Shown: piece after piece, positions 31,315 through 37,834 of the stretch
How positions within the stretch are numbered: position 1 is the first letter of the stretch
How the letters are laid out: each line of letters starts with the position of its first letter
Assembly (NCBI GenBank): GCA_051453625.1
Contig: JBOZIK010000001.1
Span: forward strand, 189,308,333-189,346,166
Direction: 5' to 3'
DNA length: 37,834 bases
From: Welwitschia mirabilis
Taxonomy: Eukaryota; Gnetophyta; Gnetopsida; Welwitschiales
The notes under the pieces: generated by a model
What the model was told of the DNA's origin: nothing
Databases searched by the model: none
What the model saw: the letters and a program-made list of their open reading frames with translations, nothing else
Program-made: the position numbers and the translations under genes

Positions 31315-31960
31315 AAAAAAGAAAGGGATATTCTTGATAATGTAATTGAAGTTCGGAAGGTTTTCAATGGGATAATGATAATTTCTAAGATAGATTTTAT
31401 TAGGCTTGATTTCATTAAATCTTATGATAGAATTGAAGGGGATTTCATTATTGCTTGTGTTGAAAAACTTGGATTTGGTGAGTAGTTTATTCATTTAATT
31501 TGTACATTATTTATTGACACCAATATATAAGTTGCTACAAATTTTGGTTTGGCTTACTTTTCTTTTTAAGAACCATGTTGTCTTTTAGATTCTCATTTAT
31601 TTATTATTATAGTAGATTTTCTTTCTCATGGCTTTTATCAAAACCTCTTAACATAATCTTATCTAGGAATTTTAGTTGACGGTTTAAGTCTTTAGTTAGT
31701 TAATATGCACTTTGTGGATTTTTTTTTTGTGGTTAATAATAATCCTTGCATGTTAATAGGGTATTAGAATATGTGAATGAATATTACATGCTTTTTGGAT
31801 CTTTAGTAAATTGATAAAAATATTCATTTACTATAATAATAATATTGGAGATGGGTTTCTCAGAAGAACTGAAAGATTTTACAGGGGGAAAAATTCTTTT
31901 AAGCCATTAGGAATTCTTTTCCTTTGAATATAAGAAAAGTTCAATGCAGCTAGCTTCTAT
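31315..31960 (+). pseudogene. L1-type LINE reverse transcriptase fragment
   Basis: An open stretch to 31485 reads ERDILDNVIEVRKVF, then FIRLDFIKSYDRI, GDFIIACVEKLGFG. This matches the plant L1 RT blocks GRxILDNxLLAQE, KLDFxKAYDRV and FLxxxMxKLGFG; the motif A acids are kept. After a stop the similarity goes on more weakly (FIHLICTLF, IIIVDFLSHGF). Near 31712 HFVDFF stands where FADDT is expected, so the second catalytic acid is lost. Only an internal RT piece is present: no endonuclease, 3' tail or target duplications were found. The product would have carried out target-primed reverse transcription; here it is a relic. Confidence 0.7.
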
Positions 31961-31964
31961 AAAT

Positions 31965-33018
31965 TCCTACATTAGCGTAAAAATGTTTACCCACTCAAAA
32001 CCTAAAAAAGAGTAAAGAACAACATGCTATATAACTTCGACTAGCAATATGTCATGATGCAAAGAGAAAACACTATGATTGAACCATGAGAATCAAAGAA
32101 TATTATTGTCCACAAAGACTTGACTTTATTAAGAAGATCATTATTATCCATAAGCAATGAGTAGTTTTTCTTTATAGGTCCTTGTTTGTGACATTTATAG
32201 CAAATTGATTGTTTTTTCTTTTCTTTCTTTTAGCCTTTACCCACATACAATGACTTCATACAAGTAAGCCTTAAAGCATCATTATTTCTCTATCTTGAGA
32301 ACACCAACAACTTCGTCATAGTCCATGCACCAATCATTGTCATTACATAATGCTAGCTTTCTTGCAAAGCATCCAATAAGGTTTATGAGTCTTCGTTGCT
32401 TGAAACATTGTAATGTACTTCTTCTAAATCTACTACTGTGGTATTAAATTGTGCCAAGAAATTTGGTAGCTTCTAAAATTCTTTAATATTCATTCGATGA
32501 ATCTTTCCATGAAGATAGACATTGGTGCATGCGTTTGTATTTTAGAAATGTGTATCAATCTTTTTGAATAACCTTATTGTCTATATTCTTCTTAGTAGTC
32601 AGTCAAGGCTAAATTAACAATGCATCTTTGAACTTAGCGAAGTGTCCTTTGATCAAGTCTCAACCATTTATCATTAGATAAGAGATGAAGGTTTTTCCAA
32701 AATTGCAATGTCCTCTTCTTTCTCATACAATAGAATGTGGCTTACTTTTTCAAGAGACCATAATACCTTTCATTGCATTTTTCAACAATAGCCACATTTG
32801 CATCCATGACTTCTAGTAAATTAAGAATCTACAAAGAAAGAAAAATAATCAACCATGTCTTTAAGTGAACTTGAAATTCCTCTAAGTTCAAAATGCATGT
32901 CCTTAAAATCTACATAGGAATAGTAGAGCTAAAGAGGGTGAAAAACCCTCTGCATTACCTTCTTGTTCATGCAAACACTAAAGTATAGGATCAAAATCTA
33001 ATTATCTAATACCAATTT
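31965..33018 (-). pseudogene. Ty1/copia-type gag relic with zinc knuckle
   Basis: On the minus strand a decayed gag frame runs from about 32930 downwards. At 32202-32161 it reads CYKCHKQGPIKKNY, a CCHC zinc knuckle (C-x2-C-x4-H-x4-C) in which the His is Pro and the last Cys is Tyr, preceded by a Lys/Arg-rich stretch as in copia gag. Upstream, NFLAQFNTTVVDLEEVHYNV and TLLDALQESLAL resemble the conserved gag helices of the UBN2/copia class. No protease, integrase or RT follows before the LINE relic. Assignment to copia rests mainly on the knuckle, the primer site and the LTR next to it. Confidence 0.6.
33006..33015 (-). other. Primer-binding site (tRNA-Met type) of the copia relic
   Basis: The minus strand reads TTGGTATTAG, one transition from TTGGTATCAG. 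It is three bases from the proposed LTR end at 33019. Confidence 0.6.
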
Positions 33019-33399
33019 TGTAAAAAATCAGAGTTTACACATAGTAGCAACAAAGAGAACAATGAAGCATGACCTGAAAAAAGAGCGTTAAAAAAAAAAA
33101 ACCGATTACACACATAGATTTTTATAGTTAACCCCTTAAATAAAGAGGGAAACATCAACTGGAGAAGAAAATGCTCTATTATCTACTATGCAAATGAACT
33201 TTCCAGCTTACAATATGCAAGGATCAAAACTGTTTAAGTAGGATTATGGGTTTAACTCAAACCAAGGTTCAAACCCTAAATCTGATCATTTATTTAATTA
33301 CATGTCTTACTTTCTCATTTTTTCATAGTTCTTACTTTGTATTTTATCTTTAATTTTACCATGTAAATGAACTATAAGTGCTATTAGCTGTTTACAACA
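33019..33399 (-). repeat. Probable 5' LTR of the minus-strand copia relic
   Basis: The inner end (minus strand ...GATTTTTTACA) lies next to the primer-binding site. A TATAAAAA box on the minus strand lies near 33120-33128. The outer end is set tentatively at 33399, where the minus strand starts TGTTGTAAAC. No partner LTR is present, so the outer border is a guess. Confidence 0.4.
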
Positions 33400-35532
33400 T
33401 TATAAAAGATCTCAAACGCAAGATTTAGCTTCAAACCCTAACATGAAGCTAATGGCTTGAAGATATAGAACTATACTATTACTAAAGTAGAGTAGCTAGA
33501 GAAGAAGCTTACACTTACTATAAAAGTTTTAGTGATAAAGCAAATACTCTAGATTATACATATTTGTTACTCTTCTTGTTGGGATCCTAATAAATCTTAT
33601 TTGACACTTTTCTAGGGTTTAGCAATCAAACTTAAAGCGTTTTTTCTATAATCACTTGGGAAATTTACACTTTTAAGTTAAAAATAAAGTCTTAACATTA
33701 TTAATTGTCACAAACAAGAAATTCGTATGTGATACAAATGGATAGCAAAATATTTTGATAGTATTAATGATTAGAGAATTCTTTTTAAAACAGAACAATA
33801 ATCATGAAAAATCTAAAAATTAGGTAACTAACATGATAATATTTTCTTTTACTATTTTTTCTCCTAGGGCTACATTTATTATAGCATAGTTTCTTTTTTA
33901 AAACAATTGAAAGGCCTAAAGTTTTATCAATTATTATTGGAAATATAAGCACATTAATGTTTTGGAATTAATGCTTCAATAATTGAATCCTTAGTGGCTT
34001 TCATTTAATAGAGGTGCATGAACTATTCATTTACGTAGATTATATATCTAGTGGAGCAAATTAAGCATTCTTATAGCTTCTCATATTTACTTATAGGGAA
34101 GGTGATCAACTTGAAAACAATTAATTAATCTTTACGGTCTTAAGAAAGTGAGAAAAAGGCATTTCAATAACTATATTAGTTAAATTATTTTAAGGCGAAT
34201 AATAGTTTTCAACAAGTCTAATTAGATATCTTTTGCATAGATAGAAGATATGTATTTCCCTTCGATATAAAGATCATGTATGATGTTATTAACAAGATTA
34301 ATAGGATTCATAAGAAGTTGAAGAAAACATGGAATTTTGAGAAGCTACTAGTTTATAAAAGTAGAGAATAAAAAATATTTAGAATGTCCAACATTTCAAA
34401 GTATTCATATTCTTCTATGGTATTTGATTCATCAGGGCTTCTACATTGGTACTTATCTAATGCTTTTAGGATTTTATTCTCTAAAATGTCCTTTTTGTAA
34501 CGCTTTAAGAATATTTTTCCCTTTTATTGTAAAGTTTCTTAGAATTCATGGTCCTAAACCTCTATCTTTTTGTAGTAATTTTCATCCAATTACCATGCAT
34601 AGCATTTTTGAAGACCCTTCCAAGATTTCTAATTTGGTTTTTGTTGTATAGCTTTGTCTTCGATCATGAGTCTTGCATAACATTTAGAGCTCCATTGTAG
34701 ACTTATGTTTTAGTCTATTGAACATAACTTTCATATTTCTATGATAGGTAAATATAAGATCTTATAGAATATAGCTTTTTAACTTCAATTTTAAGATTAA
34801 AAACTTCATATACATAGGGGAGTAGTTAATACAATTATGACAGTAGTGATTTAACCTCTCGTTATTATTTTTTAATTTGTTTTTTTAATATTATTACTCT
34901 CAAATAATTTTTGTTTCCTAGTGGATTTATTCACTGTAGTTGACTTATTTCTACTGATACATTGTTCTTTTTATAAACTTAAGCATTCTTTTCAGTTATC
35001 AATAATTGACATAAGGAAAAAAAGGGTAAATAGAATACACATTTAAAGTCAAGCATATGTTAGTTTTCACATTATATTATATGAGGATATGTTAATAAAG
35101 GGAACTTGATACTCATCCTTAAAGAATGGTATTTATATGCTCTTAGTTAACTTTCAACACACATTTACACATAAATAATCTAGTGGATATTAATGGTAAA
35201 GAAAAGAATCAACACACAATAAAGAAATGAATTTGAAGGAGTGGGTATTAGACTCTAAAAATTATTTTATTAAAAGTATCATCGGAAATAGGCAGATTGG
35301 AAATGAACAAATCTAGTGATACAAAAGGAAATGATTTTAAGAGTCACAAATTATAGTGATTAAAACTTAAAATGAAAAACCAATACAAAGGCTATGTCAC
35401 TGTTAAAAGATCTATATCAGCTACTTCGCCATTTATACAAAGTTTTTTTAGTTCAAATGTGAAGTTAAAATTCTATATTTTCACTATAAAAACATAAAAG
35501 TTATACTCTGTTAGTTTTGACTCTATTATGAC
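33400..35532. other. AT-rich DNA, nothing recognised
   Basis: Short open frames (for example 34424-34651 plus, 75 codons) have no recognisable domain. Around 34285-34350 the plus strand reads NKINRIHKKLKKTWNFEK, which could be a very decayed piece of an element, but I cannot assign it. Confidence 0.4.
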
Positions 35533-35586
35533 TGTAACACCCCCAGGGTTATAGCCACATCTAATTTTCCTTTTTTCCTTTTTTTT
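35533..35586 (+). mobile_element. LTR-like start (TGTAACACCCCC) next to a gap
   Basis: TGTAACACCCCCAGGGTTAT is a typical start of plant Ty3 LTRs and is less decayed than others in the window. The sequence then meets a 100-N gap whose right flank repeats its last 39 bases. The far end of the LTR was not found. Confidence 0.35.
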
Positions 35587-35686
35587 NNNNNNNNNNNNNN
35601 NNNNNNNNNNNNNNNNNNNNNNNNNNNNNNNNNNNNNNNNNNNNNNNNNNNNNNNNNNNNNNNNNNNNNNNNNNNNNNNNNNNNNN
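35587..35686. other. Assembly gap of exactly 100 N with 39-bp duplicated flanks
   Basis: The 39 bases at 35548-35586 (GTTATAGCCACATCTAATTT...) recur at 35687-35725 with one C/T difference. This is the longest of three such cases and indicates an unmerged overlap. Confidence 0.93.
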
Positions 35687-35762
35687 GTTATAGCCATATC
35701 TAATTTTCCTTTTTTCCTTTTTTTTACTTGTTTTAATTTTTTTTGACACTCTACAACCTATG

Positions 35763-35836
35763 TGTCCAACATGGGAATCGAACTTAAAACTTGATGCCTC
35801 ACGAACAGATGCCTTTACCACTACACTGAAGGTCCA
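35763..35836 (-). ncRNA. tRNA-like sequence with pol III boxes, SINE-like
   Basis: On the minus strand, GTGTAGTGGTAAAGGC (35811-35826) resembles a box A and GTTCGATTCCC (35773-35783) a box B, at tRNA-like spacing within about 74 bases. The ends do not form a good acceptor stem, so it is not a working tRNA. On the minus strand it is followed by a short body and an A-rich run (about 35755 down to 35705), the layout of a tRNA-derived SINE. It may instead be a tRNA-like part of the neighbouring LTR-like sequence. Confidence 0.55.
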
Positions 35837-36094
35837 CAGATAGTGTTGCCAAATTTAGATTATGACTCATCACACAAAGCAAGGATCGTATACTTAAACA
35901 TCTCAAACAAATGTAACTTGTCCTGACTAAAATAAATGACCCAAACTAAGTGATGCATAACTAATCAAGAGAGATTTTTGTGTGCCTTGGGCATCACCCT
36001 ATGCATTTTAACTTAAATTTAATTTCTAAACTTACATGAATCACTTCACCATGTATTTATTTAATGTATAAAGTCTAATCTAAAATTTTCAACA
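35837..36094 (-). repeat. Probable 3' LTR start of a minus-strand copia relic
   Basis: Directly after the polypurine tract the minus strand begins TGTTGAAAATTTTAG at 36094, a usual copia LTR start. The far end is not clear; the limit given is where the tRNA-like sequence begins. Confidence 0.4.
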
Positions 36095-36105
36095 ATCTCC
36101 TCTTT
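36095..36105 (-). other. Polypurine tract of the copia relic
   Basis: The minus strand reads AAAGAGGAGAT followed by TGTTG, close to the AAAGGGGGAGATTGTTG junction common at the 3' end of plant copia elements. Confidence 0.6.
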
Positions 36106-36699
36106 GATGTTGACTTTAAAATTTTAGGTAAAATGTTAACATCACATCAAAGGGATTTGATTAGGACAAAGCCCTAGCTTAGGTTATTAAAATTAACATT
36201 TATTTTACATATGGAAAATAAATACAAATGGTGACACATACCATCATTTATAAGTTGCTTTCTACATGCAAAAGTTAAGCTTTTTATAATTTTTACTAAA
36301 CCTCTACGAACTAACAAACATATTTAATTATAAGTTATAGTTGGAACTCAATCAAGATGATGCGCTTAGAATAACTTGGATTATAGTTAGATTTTTCAAA
36401 TAGCTTCCAACATTGAATATGTGGAATTCTAAAGTAGATTTTACATAAACTGAGGAAACCACATGTACTTGGAAGATTATAATCTTCCAAGATTAAAAAT
36501 TTCTTTAGAAGTTAAGGTTGAAGGATTAGCTATCTTTTCTTTCTCAAATACAATATTGGCATTGTGTCTTTTTACTTTTCCATCTAACTTTTTCTTCTGC
36601 AATTTATCTATATATGTCCATCTTTCGTGTAGTAAAAAAATTAGCTATCGTCTTGTTCCTTTGTTGTAACGTAATTAGATTTGAAAGTCTTTTTCCCCC

Positions 36700-37292
36700 T
36701 TATAAAGCATTAACATAATCTTCATTTCTTTTCTTCTTCTTCTTTTCCTTTTTTGTGTTTTTACTTTCATCATCTTCAAATAATGTCATTATCACCTTTT
36801 GTAAATCAACATTTGTATTCTTCAATATGAAAATCACATTTTTAAAGGAAAAGTAATGTTGCTTAATAAAAATGCTCTTGCATCATCATGCAAAATTGTT
36901 TTCTCAAAGTTAGAAAGTTGATCCCTTAAGACTTAAATATGTCTAACAGTATTATCTTGCCCCATCATTTTTAAGCTAAATAAATGTCGTTTTAGATGAA
37001 ATGGAAGCTGAAGGAATTTTAGCACCAAATAATGAATTTAATATATTCTAAACTTGTTTTGAATTAGAATCTAACTTGATTAAGTGCAAGTATTGATCAT
37101 TAGTGAAAAAACCAATCATGAAAACAACTATTTCATCTTTTGCTTTCCACTTGCTTTGTCATTTGGATTAGTAGGTTCTGAAATGGCACCTAATACATAG
37201 CCCCACACACTTCTAATTAACATGGAGCGCACCTTAGTTTCCCAAGTATAAAAGTCTTGGCCTTTAAAATTCTCAAATTTAAGATTCCCCAT
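36700..37292 (-). pseudogene. Ty1/copia-type gag relic, 5' end with intact start
   Basis: From the ATG at 37292 (minus) an open stretch of 56 codons reads MGNLKFENFKGQDFYTWETK and ends GKQKMK before a stop. The start matches copia gag, where a FxGxNYxxWKxxM block opens the domain. After stops, LKMMGQDNTVRHI, VLRDQLSNFEKTIL and DDARAFLLSNI match the later gag helices in order. A Lys-rich stretch around 36730-36770 follows, where the zinc knuckle would be expected, but no clear CCHC is left. Protease to RNase H are missing: the polypurine tract comes only about 600 bp later. No primer-binding site or 5' LTR is visible upstream, so the 5' end is truncated. Confidence 0.65.
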
Positions 37293-37834
37293 TGTCTTTC
37301 TTAAAATTAACCTAGTGTGTGAAGCTACGTAGACTACTTTAAGTGATTTATCTTCCTTTAAAAAATAATAAAATTAAGGTGAAAAGGCTCTTCAGTCCCC
37401 CTTAACCTTGACACTCTTCTCACTCCAACACATAAAAAAGCTTCTTTATTTTTTTAATGCTTTACAGCATGCAAAGGCAAAGAATTGCATGGCGGAGGAA
37501 TAAGAATACTTACGAGAAAAGGAATAAACAAAAGAGATGGAAATGGGACAGCAAAGATCCCAAGGTAGTGTTTGTCTGTGTTCTTTGTGCATCGACGGGA
37601 GGCAGAGACGATAAGACTGTCCACCGCCAGCACAAGAAAACAAAGAGAATATGCCCCTGCCTTTGGTAATGCGGTTACAGCGCTGCAACGGACTATGATT
37701 AAGCAAAGAGCACTTCACTAGGATCTCATATCAATTGTTAGTTTTATAGTATACAACAACCACAACAGCTCTGAAATTTATTGATCAAGTTAATTAAGTT
37801 TTCAAATTTGTATGGACAATTTGGTGTGTGACTT
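37293..37834. other. Right edge: CpG-containing sequence, gene not identified
   Basis: From about 37470 to 37700 CpG reappears (GCATGGCGGAGG, ATCGACGGGAGG, GCGGTTACAGCGCTGC). Overlapping frames are open on both strands (37457-37669 plus, 37446-37718 minus), but neither has a domain I recognise. By comparison with the LTP region this may be low-copy DNA near a gene that continues to the right. Confidence 0.35.

Noticed and set aside
34424-34651. 75-codon plus-strand frame
   Set aside because: No domain recognised, no flanking features, and AT-rich composition as in the surrounding non-coding DNA.
1-37834. A new multi-gene system (defence, biosynthetic cluster or integrated virus)
   Set aside because: Apart from the LTP gene all coding wording belongs to decayed retroelements, and I found no other intact gene to build a system from.

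Overview
The window looks like seed-plant nuclear DNA, most likely from a gymnosperm. It is very AT-rich and almost free of CpG. It is packed with old, nested and badly decayed LTR retrotransposons plus a LINE piece, and it holds one short CpG-rich gene island at about 27.5-28.9 kb. Such extreme AT-richness, with decay mainly by C-to-T/G-to-A change in retroelements, would fit a gnetophyte such as Welwitschia. That species call rests on memory of its unusually low GC and is only a guess.

Layout. (1) 1-2847: the 5' part of a Ty3/gypsy element on the minus strand (LTR with a 5-copy 40-bp tandem repeat, primer-binding site, gag, protease and the start of RT), cut by the window edge. (2) 3432-20436: a full-length plus-strand Ty3/gypsy element of Athila/Tat type. 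It has two about 1-kb LTRs, a decayed tRNA-Asp-type primer-binding site, and gag-PR-RT-RH-INT in the right order but full of stops and frameshifts. (3) Nested inside it at 11453-19128 is a minus-strand Ty3 (chromovirus-like) element. It has lost RT to integrase and keeps only a protease relic between primer-binding site and polypurine tract. (4) Inside that lie an 850-bp unit in tandem (12993-14662), a shorter inverted copy of it (about 18130-18600), and long (ATATT)n and (GT)n arrays. (5) 20437-27480: gene-free AT-rich DNA with small repeats. (6) 27488-28940: the gene island, with a promoter and one small two-exon gene for a secreted 8-cysteine lipid-transfer protein (LTP, DIR1-like/type IV spacing). 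(7) 30.0-37.4 kb: a diverged tandem array, LTR-like starts, an L1-type LINE RT fragment, two Ty1/copia gag relics on the minus strand, and a tRNA-like (SINE-like) sequence. (8) 37440-37834: CpG-containing, possibly low-copy DNA at the right edge.

Seven N gaps are present. Three are exactly 100 N and have the same 11-39 bp on both sides, which points to unmerged contig overlaps.

The LTP gene is the only convincing intact protein gene. I found no new multi-gene system. The most informative signals are the nesting order, the transition-biased decay, the repeat units in the LTRs, the tandem splice acceptors of the LTP gene and the assembly-gap duplications. All repeat and domain calls were made by eye.
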